Shown here in pieces: positions 1-7,313 of a stretch of 64,000 bases of DNA (its first letter is position 1; every line of letters begins with the position of its first letter). The DNA comes from Streptomyces roseofulvus. GTDB lineage: Bacteria > Actinomycetota > Actinomycetes > Streptomycetales > Streptomycetaceae. The stretch lies in the NCBI RefSeq assembly GCF_039534915.1, contig NZ_BAAAWE010000001.1:6944001-7008000 (forward strand), written 5' to 3'. The notes under the pieces are model-generated. The model was not told the DNA's origin. It saw only the letters and a program-made list of their open reading frames with translations, and did not search any database. A program made the translations under genes and the position numbers.

Positions 1-915
1 TGGGGCCGGCGGGCCGGGGCGCTGCACCAGGAAGCCCGTGTTGATCGGCGGGTCCTCCGGCAGGTGCAGCGGGACGAGGGCGCCCGAGGCCAGCTCCGCG
101 GCGCACAGGTAGCGGGGCAGGACGCTCACCCCGGCACCGCCCGCCACCGCCGCCCGGACCGCCCGCAGGTCCGGGACGGTCACCGCGGGCACGGCCGTCA
201 GACGCCGGCCGAAGACGTGGCGCCAGTACCGGCGCAGAATCGGCAGGTCCTCGGCGTACGCCACGAGCGGTACGCCGTGCAGCGCGGCCGGGCCCTCCTC
301 GGCGATCCGGCCGCCGATCCGCTCGGCCCACACCGGCGCGGCCACCAGGACGAACTCCTCGTCGTCGAGCGGCAGCCAGGCGAGGCTGCGGCCCCGGGGC
401 CGTACCGTCGACACCACCAGGTCGTGCCGGCCCGCGCGGAGCTCGTCCAGCAGGCCGTCCGTCAGGCCGAAGGCGATCCGCAGCCGCACGCCCCGCTCCA
501 CCAGCGGCGCCAGCGTCGGCAGCACGGCGTGCGACAGGTACTCGGCCGGGCCAGCCAGGTGGACCGGCTCCGCCGGGCCCTCCTCGCCCGGCGCCCCGGC
601 CGCCGCGCCGGCGGCGGCGCTCAGCGCGTCCAGCGGGCCCATCACCCGCGCCGCCAGATCGTCCGCGAACGGCGTCGGCGCCACCCCGCGCGGCAGCCGC
701 TCGAACAGCTCCCGCCCGAGCCGGCCCTCCAGGGCCCGGATCTGCGCGGTCACCGTGGGCTGCGACAGGCCCAGCACCCGGGCGCCGGCGGTGAAGGCCC
801 CGGCGCGGTACACGGCGAGGAAGGTCCGCAGCAGATTCAGGTCCGGCGGCCCGGCCGGCCCCGGTCCGGGCCCCGCCGGTATTCCCGGTGATCCATCGGA
901 ATTCCTATCGTCCAC
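1..915 (-). CDS. LysR-family transcriptional regulator, C-terminus cut off by the window edge
   Basis: Reading the minus strand from a GTG at 915 gives an open frame that reaches base 1 without a stop, so the last few dozen residues are missing. After a Gly/Pro-rich leader of about 20 residues comes a winged helix-turn-helix with the LysR pattern LNLLRTFLAVYRAGAFTAGA and then LSQPTVTAQIRALE. The effector-binding half follows, with DLVVSTVRPRGR, VYAEDLP-like and VLPRYLCA segments. It is divergent from the DJ-1/PfpI gene with 130 bp between the starts, the usual arrangement for a LysR protein controlling its neighbour and itself. The effector is unknown. No better start lies between the GTG and the HTH. 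Confidence 0.85.
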   Translation of the reverse strand, partial: MDDRNSDGSPGIPAGPGPGPAGPPDLNLLRTFLAVYRAGAFTAGARVLGLSQPTVTAQIRALEGRLGRELFERLPRGVAPTPFADDLAARVMGPLDALSAAAGAAAGAPGEEGPAEPVHLAGPAEYLSHAVLPTLAPLVERGVRLRIAFGLTDGLLDELRAGRHDLVVSTVRPRGRSLAWLPLDDEEFVLVAAPVWAERIGGRIAEEGPAALHGVPLVAYAEDLPILRRYWRHVFGRRLTAVPAVTVPDLRAVRAAVAGGAGVSVLPRYLCAAELASGALVPLHLPEDPPINTGFLVQRPGPPAP

Positions 916-940
916 ATGTCCGAGCCTATTGGATTCCCAT
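895..940. promoter_or_regulatory. Pair of LysR-box-like repeats between the divergent LysR and DJ-1 genes
   Basis: Two similar near-palindromes are visible: ATCGGAATTCCTAT at 895-908 and ATTGGATTCCCAT at 928-940. Their centres are about 32 bp apart, close to three helical turns. The first overlaps the first codons of the LysR gene. This layout suits a LysR tetramer bound to a divergent promoter. Binding is inferred; only the repeats are seen. Confidence 0.35.
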
Positions 941-1045
941 GGGTCCGGACGCCTACGGTCGAACCCTCGCCGTCCGGACGACGCCCCTCCAGGGGCCCGG
1001 CACGGCGACCCGCCCCCCTTCGCGACCGAGAGGCCCCGCAGACCC

Positions 1046-1741
1046 ATGTCGAAGATCCTTTTCGTGCTGACCGGCGCCGACCACTGGACCCTCGCCGACG
1101 GCACCGAGCACCCCACCGGCTTCTGGGCCGAGGAGGCCGCCGCGCCCTACGAGGCGTTCACCGCCGCCGGCCACGAGGTCGTCGTCGCCACCCCCGGCGG
1201 CGTCGTCCCCACCGTCGACCGGGGCAGCCTCGCCCCCGAGGCCAACGGCGGCCCCGAGGGCGCCGCCCGGGTGGCCGCCACCCTCGACGCCTTCGCCCAG
1301 CTCCGCACCCCGATCCGCCTGGAGGACGTCGACCTCGCCGAGTACGACGCCGTCTTCTACCCCGGCGGCCACGGCCCCATGGAGGACCTCGCCGTGAACG
1401 CCGACTCCGGGCGCCTGCTGATCGACGCGCTCGGCTCCGGCAAGCCGCTCGCCGTCGTCTGCCACGGTCCGGCCGCCCTGCTCGCCGCCGTGGGCGAGGA
1501 CGGCACGAACGCCTTCGCCGGCTACCGCGTCGCCGCGTTCACCGACGCCGAGGAGACCCAGGCGGGCCTCGCCGACCGGGCGAAGTGGCTCCTGGAGACG
1601 CGGCTCCGCGAGGAGGGCGTCGACGTCCAGGCGGGCGAGCCGTGGACCCCGCACGTCGTCGTCGACCGCAACCTGATCACCGGCCAGAACCCGGCCTCCT
1701 CCGCCCCGCTGGCGACCGAGGTCCTCAAGCGCCTCTCCTGA
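1046..1741 (+). CDS. Type 1 glutamine amidotransferase-like (DJ-1/PfpI/Hsp31) protein
   Basis: The 231-residue protein starts MSKILFVLTGADHW and has the DJ-1/PfpI fold signature. The nucleophile elbow is VVCHGPAALL (Cys139-His140), with an acidic FWAEE stretch at residues 26-30 that supplies the usual Glu. Length and the TGFWAEE and YPGGHGPMEDL motifs match the Hsp31/YhbO-like class, whose members act as glyoxalase III or chaperone-type stress proteins. The ATG at 1046 was chosen because homology begins there; the open frame extends upstream without family similarity. It is probably controlled by the divergent LysR. The exact substrate cannot be read from the sequence. Confidence 0.88.
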   Translation: MSKILFVLTGADHWTLADGTEHPTGFWAEEAAAPYEAFTAAGHEVVVATPGGVVPTVDRGSLAPEANGGPEGAARVAATLDAFAQLRTPIRLEDVDLAEYDAVFYPGGHGPMEDLAVNADSGRLLIDALGSGKPLAVVCHGPAALLAAVGEDGTNAFAGYRVAAFTDAEETQAGLADRAKWLLETRLREEGVDVQAGEPWTPHVVVDRNLITGQNPASSAPLATEVLKRLS

Positions 1742-1754
1742 GCGGCGCCCCGGC

Positions 1755-1780
1755 GGGGGCGGCGGCCGGGTGCCGCCCCC
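1755..1780 (+). terminator. Hairpin after the DJ-1/PfpI gene
   Basis: GGGGGCGGC (1755-1763) pairs perfectly with GCCGCCCCC (1772-1780) across an 8-base loop, starting 14 bases after the stop codon. There is no U tract, as is common for actinobacterial terminators. Confidence 0.5.
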
Positions 1781-1781
1781 G

Positions 1782-1837
1782 CTCTCATCCGGCTCTCACG
1801 CGGGCCTTATCCCGGCCTCACACGGCGGCCCTACCTT
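1782..1837 (+). promoter_or_regulatory. 11-bp tandem repeats and -10 box ahead of the ABC exporter
   Basis: CTCTCATCCGG (1782-1792) is followed head to tail by CTCTCACGCGG (1793-1803), then two weaker units, GCCTTATCCCGG (1804-1815) and CCTCACACGG (1816-1825). Eleven-base direct repeats are typical of OmpR/PhoB-type response regulator sites. A TACCTT -10 hexamer at 1832-1837 ends 7 bases before the ATG, so the transcript is predicted to be leaderless and the repeats would cover the -35 region. The cognate regulator is not in the window. Confidence 0.4.
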
Positions 1838-1844
1838 CGCCGCC

Positions 1845-3323
1845 ATGTTCTTCACCTACCTCCGGCGCGAACTGCGCCGTCGCCGAAAGGCGGCGCTCGT
1901 CGTCGCCTCCGGGCTCGCGCTCGGCATCGCGCTGGTCATCGTCGTGACCTCGGTCTCCGCCGGGATGAAGCAGGCCCAGGGCAAGGTCCTGGAATCCCTC
2001 TACGGGCTCGGCACGGACCTCACGGTGACCAAGGCCCAGGAGCGGCCCGCCGACGGCGCGCAGCCCGCGCGGCCCCGGTTCGAGTTCCAGGGCCGGGACG
2101 ACGGGGAGGCACAGAGCAGCGACCGGCTGATGGTCCAGGGCCTCCAGACCCTCGCCGACTCCACCGTGGCCACCGTGGCGAAGCAGGCGGGCGTGGACCG
2201 GGCCGTCGGTGGCCTCAGCCTCGTCAACCTGAAGATCGACGGCGAGTTCCGGCGCGGCGAGATCCAGCGCGGCGAAGGCCAGGCGGAAGGGCAGCCGCAG
2301 GGCCCGGGGAAGGCGCAGGGCGGCACCGGCGGCGGTCCCGGCGACACCGTCACCGGCGGCGGCGCCGCCTTCGACGTCGACTCCTTCACCCTCTACGGCA
2401 CCGACGTCACCAGCCCCGACCTCGGCCCCCTCACCACCTCCACCGTCACCGAGGGCCGCACGTTCAAGACCACCGAGACCGACGCCGACGTCGTCGTGGT
2501 CGACAGCGCCTACGCCCAGCAGCAGGACCTCGCCGTCGGCGACGAACTCACCGTCAAGGGCGTGGCGTTCGAGGTCATCGGCATCGCCACCGCCGACAGC
2601 GGCCAGTCCGCCGCCCAGGTCTACCTCCCGCTCCAGCGGGCGCAGACCCTCTCCGGCTCGGCCGGCAAGGTCACCACGGTCTACGTCAAGGCCACCGACT
2701 CGACGCGGATCGACGCCGTCAAGGCGGCCATCCAGAAGAACGTCGCCGGCACCACCGTCACCACCTCCGCCGACCTCGCCCAGACCGTCTCCGGCTCCCT
2801 CGACACCGCCGCCGGCCTCGCCTCCAGCGTCGGCAGGTGGCTCTCGTACGCCGTCCTGCTCGCCGCCGTCCTCGTCGCCGGGCTCCTCACCTCCTCCGCC
2901 GTCAGCCGCCGCGTCCGCGAGTTCGGCACCCTCAAGGCGCTCGGCTGGAAGAGCGGCCGCGTCACCCGCCAGGTCGTCGGCGAAGCCCTCGTCAACGGCG
3001 TCATCGGCGGCGCCCTCGGCATCGCGGCCGGCCTCGCCGGCGCCTACGCCGTCACCGCCGCCAGCCCCACCCTCACCGCCGAACTCGGCTCCGCCACCGG
3101 CGGGTTCGCCGGACGCGGCGGCGGCATGGTGCTCGGCGGGCCCGGCATGGCACGCACCGCCGCCGGCCGCAGCGTCGACATCGCGCTCACCGCGCCCGTC
3201 AGCCTCGCCACCGTCGGGCTCGCCGTGCTCCTCGCCCTCGTCGGCGGACTCGTCGCCGGGGCCTTCGGCGCCTGGCGCGCCTCCCGGCTGCGCCCCGCCG
3301 ACGCGCTGCGCCGCGTCGCGTAG
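1845..3323 (+). CDS. ABC transporter permease, MacB/FtsX type
   Basis: The 492-residue membrane protein begins MFFTYLRRELRRRRKAALVV with one transmembrane segment at about residues 17-40. A large extracytoplasmic MacB_PCD-like region follows (about 41-340, rich in Gly, Thr and Asp, with a low-complexity QAEGQPQGPGKAQGG stretch). Near the C-terminus come three segments of the FtsX domain, including SSAVSRRVREFGTLKALGWK, a conserved coupling region. The gene is followed 58 bp later by its ATPase. Such pairs export peptides or antibiotics or act in envelope stress responses; the cargo is unknown. No Shine-Dalgarno is visible before the ATG, consistent with leaderless initiation. Confidence 0.87.
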   Translation: MFFTYLRRELRRRRKAALVVASGLALGIALVIVVTSVSAGMKQAQGKVLESLYGLGTDLTVTKAQERPADGAQPARPRFEFQGRDDGEAQSSDRLMVQGLQTLADSTVATVAKQAGVDRAVGGLSLVNLKIDGEFRRGEIQRGEGQAEGQPQGPGKAQGGTGGGPGDTVTGGGAAFDVDSFTLYGTDVTSPDLGPLTTSTVTEGRTFKTTETDADVVVVDSAYAQQQDLAVGDELTVKGVAFEVIGIATADSGQSAAQVYLPLQRAQTLSGSAGKVTTVYVKATDSTRIDAVKAAIQKNVAGTTVTTSADLAQTVSGSLDTAAGLASSVGRWLSYAVLLAAVLVAGLLTSSAVSRRVREFGTLKALGWKSGRVTRQVVGEALVNGVIGGALGIAAGLAGAYAVTAASPTLTAELGSATGGFAGRGGGMVLGGPGMARTAAGRSVDIALTAPVSLATVGLAVLLALVGGLVAGAFGAWRASRLRPADALRRVA

Positions 3324-3381
3324 CCGCCTGCCACCCCCCCCGTACCGCAGGAGCCCCTCCCGCACCCCAGGAGTCCCACCC

Positions 3382-4083
3382 ATGTACGAACTCATCGGCG
3401 TCACCAAGCAGTACCGGCGCGGCCAGGCGAGAGTCGACGCCCTCGCCGGGATCGACCTGACGATCGCCCCGGGCGACCGCCTGGTCGTCCAGGGCCCCAC
3501 CGGCGGCGGCAAGTCCACCCTGCTCCAGATGCTCGGCGGCCTCGACCGCCCCACCGCCGGCAGCGTGTTCCTCGACGGCACCGACCTCGCCCGGCTCTCC
3601 GAGGCCCGGCTCACGGCCGTCCGCAGCCGGTACATCGGCTTCGTCTTCCAGAGCTTCAACCTGATCCCCACGCTCACCGCGCAGGAGAACGTGGAGACCG
3701 CGCTCGTCCCGCTCGGCGTCAAGGCCGCCGAGCGCCGCCGCCGGGCCGCCGAAGCGCTGGACTCCGTCGGCCTCGGCGAGCGCGCCGCGCACCTGCCGTC
3801 CGAGCTCTCCGGCGGTCAGCAGCAGCGCGTCGCCATCGCCCGCGCGCTGGTCAAGCGGCCCCAGGTGCTCCTCGCCGACGAACCCACGGGCAATCTCGAC
3901 GAGTCCACCCGCGACGAGATCGCCGAACTCCTCGAAGGGCTCTGGCGGGAGCACGGCCTGACCTTCGTGATGGTCACCCACGACAGCGCCCTGGCCCGCC
4001 GGGCCCCGCGCCTCGCGACCCTCCGCAAGGGACGGCTCACCGTCACCGACAACCCGAAGGCCGCCGCCCCGACGCCCGCCTGA
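3382..4083 (+). CDS. ABC transporter ATP-binding protein, LolD/MacB type
   Basis: The 233-residue cytoplasmic ATPase has all family motifs: Walker A GPTGGGKST (residues 38-46), Q-loop FVFQSFNLIPTLTA, signature LSGGQQQRVAIARAL, Walker B VLLADEPTGNLD and H-loop VMVTHD. Length and the NLIPTLTAQENV motif fit the MacB/LolD group that partners single FtsX-type permeases. It lies directly downstream of the permease in the same operon. It powers the exporter by ATP hydrolysis at the membrane. Confidence 0.92.
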   Translation: MYELIGVTKQYRRGQARVDALAGIDLTIAPGDRLVVQGPTGGGKSTLLQMLGGLDRPTAGSVFLDGTDLARLSEARLTAVRSRYIGFVFQSFNLIPTLTAQENVETALVPLGVKAAERRRRAAEALDSVGLGERAAHLPSELSGGQQQRVAIARALVKRPQVLLADEPTGNLDESTRDEIAELLEGLWREHGLTFVMVTHDSALARRAPRLATLRKGRLTVTDNPKAAAPTPA

Positions 4084-4180
4084 GACGCGGATCACGCCAC
4101 CGCACTCTTGTTCGGCAATGTCGAACAGCGCGTACGGTGGCGTGACCTTCCGTCGAGCGGGCAGAGGAGCCGGAGCGCGC

Positions 4181-5032
4181 ATGTTCACCTTCACCTCCCA
4201 GGACGGCGTCCGCGTCCACGTCCACGCCTGGCTCCCCGGGGGACCCGTCCGCGGCGTCGTGCAGATCGCGCACGGCATGGGCGAACACGGCCTGCGGTAC
4301 GCCCCGCTCGCCGCCCACCTGGCCGCCCGGGGCCACGCCGTCTACGCCGCCGACCACCGCGGCCACGGCCGGTCGATGCACGCCGGGCCCGGACACCTCG
4401 GCGCCGACGGCTGGAACCTCCTCGTCGGCGACCTCGCCACCCTCACCCGCATGCTCCGCGAGCGGCATCCCGGCGTCCCGGTCGTCCTGTTCGGGCACAG
4501 CATGGGCTCGTTCGCCGCCCAGCAGTACCTCCTCGACCACGCGGAGCTGGTCGACGGCGTGGCCCTCTCCGGCACCACCGCCGTCGACGCCCTCCTCACC
4601 GCCCTCGCCGCGGCCCCCCGGTCCGCCGCCGGCCCCTTCGGCGCCTTCAACGCCCCCTTCGCGCCCGTCCGCACCGAGGCCGACTGGCTCAGCCGCGACG
4701 AGGAGCAGGTCGACGCCTATCTCGCCGACCCGCTCTGCGGCTTCGGCCTCGACCTCCAGGGGCTCGCCCACATGGCGGCCGCCGCCCCGCGGCTCGCCGC
4801 GCCCGCAGGCATCCCCGCCGACCTGCCCGTCGCGCTCTTCGTCGGCGACCGCGACCCGCTCAACGGCGGCCTCGCCCACACCGACCTGCTGGTCTCCCGC
4901 TACCGCGAGGCCGGCCTCACCGACCTCGCCTACCACCGTTACGAGGGCGCCCGCCACGAGGTCCTGAACGAGACCAACCGCGCGGAGGTCGTCGCCGACG
5001 TCACCGCCTGGATCGAGCGCGTCACCGGCTGA
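4181..5032 (+). CDS. Alpha/beta hydrolase, monoacylglycerol-lipase-like
   Basis: The 283-residue serine hydrolase begins MFTFTSQDGVRVHVHAW. It has the oxyanion HGMGEH motif (31-36), ADHRGHGRS (58-65) and the nucleophile elbow FGHSMGS with Ser107. The likely acid is Asp in FVGDRDPL and the base His in YEGARHEVLNE. This is the lysophospholipase/monoacylglycerol lipase (Hydrolase_4) pattern. The ATG at 4181 has GAG and GGAG purine runs just upstream; an in-frame ATG at 4118 would add 21 residues with no family similarity. It converges on the M23 peptidase gene with 6 bp between the stops. Confidence 0.85.
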   Translation: MFTFTSQDGVRVHVHAWLPGGPVRGVVQIAHGMGEHGLRYAPLAAHLAARGHAVYAADHRGHGRSMHAGPGHLGADGWNLLVGDLATLTRMLRERHPGVPVVLFGHSMGSFAAQQYLLDHAELVDGVALSGTTAVDALLTALAAAPRSAAGPFGAFNAPFAPVRTEADWLSRDEEQVDAYLADPLCGFGLDLQGLAHMAAAAPRLAAPAGIPADLPVALFVGDRDPLNGGLAHTDLLVSRYREAGLTDLAYHRYEGARHEVLNETNRAEVVADVTAWIERVTG

Positions 5033-5038
5033 CCGGCC

Positions 5039-5980
5039 TCAGATCCGGACGCCGTGCCCGCGCAGATACCGCAGCGGATCGACGTCCGCGCCGAAGGAGG
5101 GACCGGTCCGCACCTCGAAGTGCAGATGCGGACCGGTCACCCGGCCCGTCGCCCCCGAGCGCGCGATCCGCTGCCCGCCCGACACGCTCTGCCCGGGGGA
5201 CACGTCGATCCGGGAGAGGTGGGCGTACTGGGTGTAGTGGCCGTCCGGGTGCCGGAGCACCACCTCGTAGCCGTACGCGCCCGCGTACCCGGCCCGCACC
5301 ACCCGGCCGGGCCCCACCGCCCGTACCGGCGTCCCGCTCGGCACCGCGAAGTCCTGGCCCGTGTGGTACCCCCGCGACCAGGAGCCGCGCTGCCCGTAGA
5401 AGCCGGTGAAGACGTACGACTCCACCGGCGCGGTCCAGCCGCGCGCCGCCGTCCCGCCGCCCTGCGCGGGCCGCGACGGGCGCTCCGCCGGGACCGCGCC
5501 GGAACGGCCCGTCCGCTGCTCGTACTTCCAGCGGTGCGAGGTCCAGTACCAGTGCCCGCCGGAGCGGAACCAGTACACCCGGTCCGTGGCGTCCCAGCCC
5601 TGCCGCCCCCGGAAGACCGGCTCCCGGGCCGGGGCCGCCGGGGCGGCCTTCGCGCCCGCGCCGCCGGTGCGCTGGAGGTAGACGGACCGGTGGCCGGTCC
5701 ACCGCCACGCGCCCGCCGCGTCGCGGAACCAGTAGCGCGAGCCGTCCCAGCCGGCGTGCGCCGGGGCCGGTTCGGCGGCGGCCGTGCCGGTGGCGGCGGC
5801 GGTCAGCGCGACGAGCCCCGCCGCCGTGACCACCGCGCGGCGCACCCCGTGCAGGGACGTCACGGAGTGCGCCGCCCGCGCGGCCTCCAGGCGGGCCGCG
5901 AGCGCGCCCGCCGCGCAGCCGGCGCAGGCGCAGTCCTCGGGGGTCTCGTCGGTGAAGTTCGGCGTCTCCAGGCCGTCCAC
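5039..5980 (-). CDS. M23-family metallopeptidase with two aromatic repeats
   Basis: The 313-residue protein starts at a GTG (5980) preceded by AGAGGAG seven bases upstream. A short Cys-rich N-terminus (CACAGC) precedes a hydrophobic segment, VVTAAGLVALTAAATGTAAA, which looks like a signal or anchor. Two tandem units follow, each GWD-x-YWFR-x-W-x-WT-x-HR-x-Y-x-QRTG. Then comes the LytM/M23 zinc domain: HTGQDFAVPSGTPV, YGYEVVLRHPDGHYTQYAHL and the metal-binding HLHFEVR. Such enzymes cut peptidoglycan cross-links. The gene starts 33 bp after the SPFH gene ends, so the two are probably co-transcribed. The function of the aromatic repeats is unknown. Confidence 0.88.
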   Translation of the reverse strand: MDGLETPNFTDETPEDCACAGCAAGALAARLEAARAAHSVTSLHGVRRAVVTAAGLVALTAAATGTAAAEPAPAHAGWDGSRYWFRDAAGAWRWTGHRSVYLQRTGGAGAKAAPAAPAREPVFRGRQGWDATDRVYWFRSGGHWYWTSHRWKYEQRTGRSGAVPAERPSRPAQGGGTAARGWTAPVESYVFTGFYGQRGSWSRGYHTGQDFAVPSGTPVRAVGPGRVVRAGYAGAYGYEVVLRHPDGHYTQYAHLSRIDVSPGQSVSGGQRIARSGATGRVTGPHLHFEVRTGPSFGADVDPLRYLRGHGVRI

Positions 5981-6012
5981 GGCGGTGCTCCTCTCCACGG
6001 TCACGCGCTCTC

Positions 6013-7137
6013 TCACTCCTCGTTCGGGCGGGCGAGGTCGCCCCGCCGGGTGCAGAAGGCGACGGTCAGGTCCTTGACCAGGGCCTGCCGTTCGAAGTCG
6101 TCGAGTTCGACAAGGCCGCGCGAGGTCAGCCGGGTCACCGTGTCGTCGACGGCGTCGATCACACCGGTGAGCACCGACTCCCGGTGCCGGGCGTCCAGGA
6201 CGGCCAGCTGCCGGCGGTGCATCGCGGCGGCCACCTCGGGCGCGTACGCGATCCGGGTCGGCTGGGCCGAGAAGACGGCCACGCCGACCGGCCGGCACTC
6301 CGCCGCGAGGAGCCGCGTCAGCGCGTCGCCGACCGCCTCCGCGTTCCGCAGCGTGGGCGCCCCGCCCTGGCAGGCGTCGGCGGGCAGCTGCGACAGCACG
6401 CGCGCGGTGGCCGCCTCCACCTGCTCCCGCAGATAGCCGAGATGGTCGTCGACGGCGTACAGCGCGCGGGCCGTGTCCCGTACCGACCAGACCACCAGCA
6501 CCACCACCCGCAGCGCCGAACCCTCCGCGTCCACGGCGGCGAGGGGCTCGCTGCGCCAGTGCCGCAGCCGGACGTCGACCCGGCGGCGCAGCACGAAGGG
6601 GCTGATCCAGACCAGGCCGGTGCGGCGCACGCTGCCCCGGTAGCGGCCGAAGAGGGAGAGCACCCAGGCGGAGCCGGTACGCCCGCGCGTGAGGCCGCCG
6701 AAGCAGACCACGGCGAGCACGCCCAGGCCGGCGAGGGCGGCCCACTCCCAGGGGAGCAGGTGCGCGGCGCGCAGGGGGCGGGCCCGCCAGAGGAGCGCGG
6801 CGGCGCCGCCCAGGGCGGCCGTCCCGGTGAGGACGGCGAGCCATCCGGGGGCGGCGGGACCGGGGCGTTCGGCGAGCCCGGCGTCGGCGGGCGGGTGGCG
6901 GCGCGGCGGGGCGCCGCCGTCGGCGAGGGGGTGGCCGGTCGTGGTGCGGGTCGGGGCGGTGTCGTCTCGGGGGCGGCCCGCGTCCGCGCGGGATCGCGCG
7001 GGGTCGTCACGGGGACGGTCGGGGTCGTCGTGGGGTCGTTCGGGGCCGGGGTCCGACCGGAAGAGGTCGTCCATCGCTATGCCGTCCGCGTGCCGGCGCA
7101 CGCGGACGGGCAGGGCCCGTGGGGATGGCTCGGTCAT
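6013..7137 (-). CDS. SPFH/band 7 domain membrane protein
   Basis: The 374-residue protein has a hydrophilic, charged, repetitive N-terminus (about residues 25-85, with RPRDDPARSRADAGRPRDD), then two hydrophobic segments (about 105-155). The SPFH region runs from TGLVWISPFVLRRRVDVRLR through VVVLVVWSVRDTARALYAVDD and ends with an alpha-helical ATARVLSQLPAD...EVAAAMHRRQLAVLDARHRESVL part typical of flotillin/stomatin relatives. Start: ATG at 7137 with AAAGGG six bases upstream. SPFH proteins scaffold membrane microdomains. Here the partner is likely the M23 hydrolase immediately downstream. Confidence 0.85.
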   Translation of the reverse strand: MTEPSPRALPVRVRRHADGIAMDDLFRSDPGPERPHDDPDRPRDDPARSRADAGRPRDDTAPTRTTTGHPLADGGAPPRRHPPADAGLAERPGPAAPGWLAVLTGTAALGGAAALLWRARPLRAAHLLPWEWAALAGLGVLAVVCFGGLTRGRTGSAWVLSLFGRYRGSVRRTGLVWISPFVLRRRVDVRLRHWRSEPLAAVDAEGSALRVVVLVVWSVRDTARALYAVDDHLGYLREQVEAATARVLSQLPADACQGGAPTLRNAEAVGDALTRLLAAECRPVGVAVFSAQPTRIAYAPEVAAAMHRRQLAVLDARHRESVLTGVIDAVDDTVTRLTSRGLVELDDFERQALVKDLTVAFCTRRGDLARPNEE

Positions 7138-7228
7138 GAGGCCCTTTCGGCCGTACCGGAGGTGACGGCACGTCGGATGATCTTCGAGCTCCATCGTCAC
7201 AGGGGTGTATGTCCGGAATGCCGAGACA

Positions 7229-7258
7229 AAGGTCCCGAATCGCCGGGACCTTGGTCCC
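7229..7258. promoter_or_regulatory. Three GGTCCC elements between the SPFH and WGR genes
   Basis: AAGGTCCC (7229-7236) pairs with GGGACCTT (7245-7252), and GGTCCC recurs at 7253-7258, so GGGACCTTGGTCCC (7245-7258) is itself an almost perfect 14-bp palindrome. It lies in the 176-bp divergent promoter region. The shape GGGAC-N4-GTCCC recalls DevR/DosR-type dormancy operators, but this is only resemblance. Confidence 0.35.
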
Positions 7259-7300
7259 TTGGCCACGGCTTCACCGGAGGCCGCTGTCAGTGGCAGCCCC

Positions 7301-7306
7301 TACCGT
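7301..7306 (+). promoter_or_regulatory. -10 box of a predicted leaderless transcript
   Basis: TACCGT ends 7 bases before the ATG of the WGR gene, so transcription should start at or next to the start codon. No clear -35 and no Shine-Dalgarno are visible. Confidence 0.4.
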
Positions 7307-7313
7307 TCGGATC

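Noticed and set aside
5039-6844. The 601-codon open frame as the M23 gene
   Set aside because: Its first half is an Arg/Gly-rich shadow of the SPFH gene; a GTG at 5980 with a good RBS gives a normal-length secreted peptidase.
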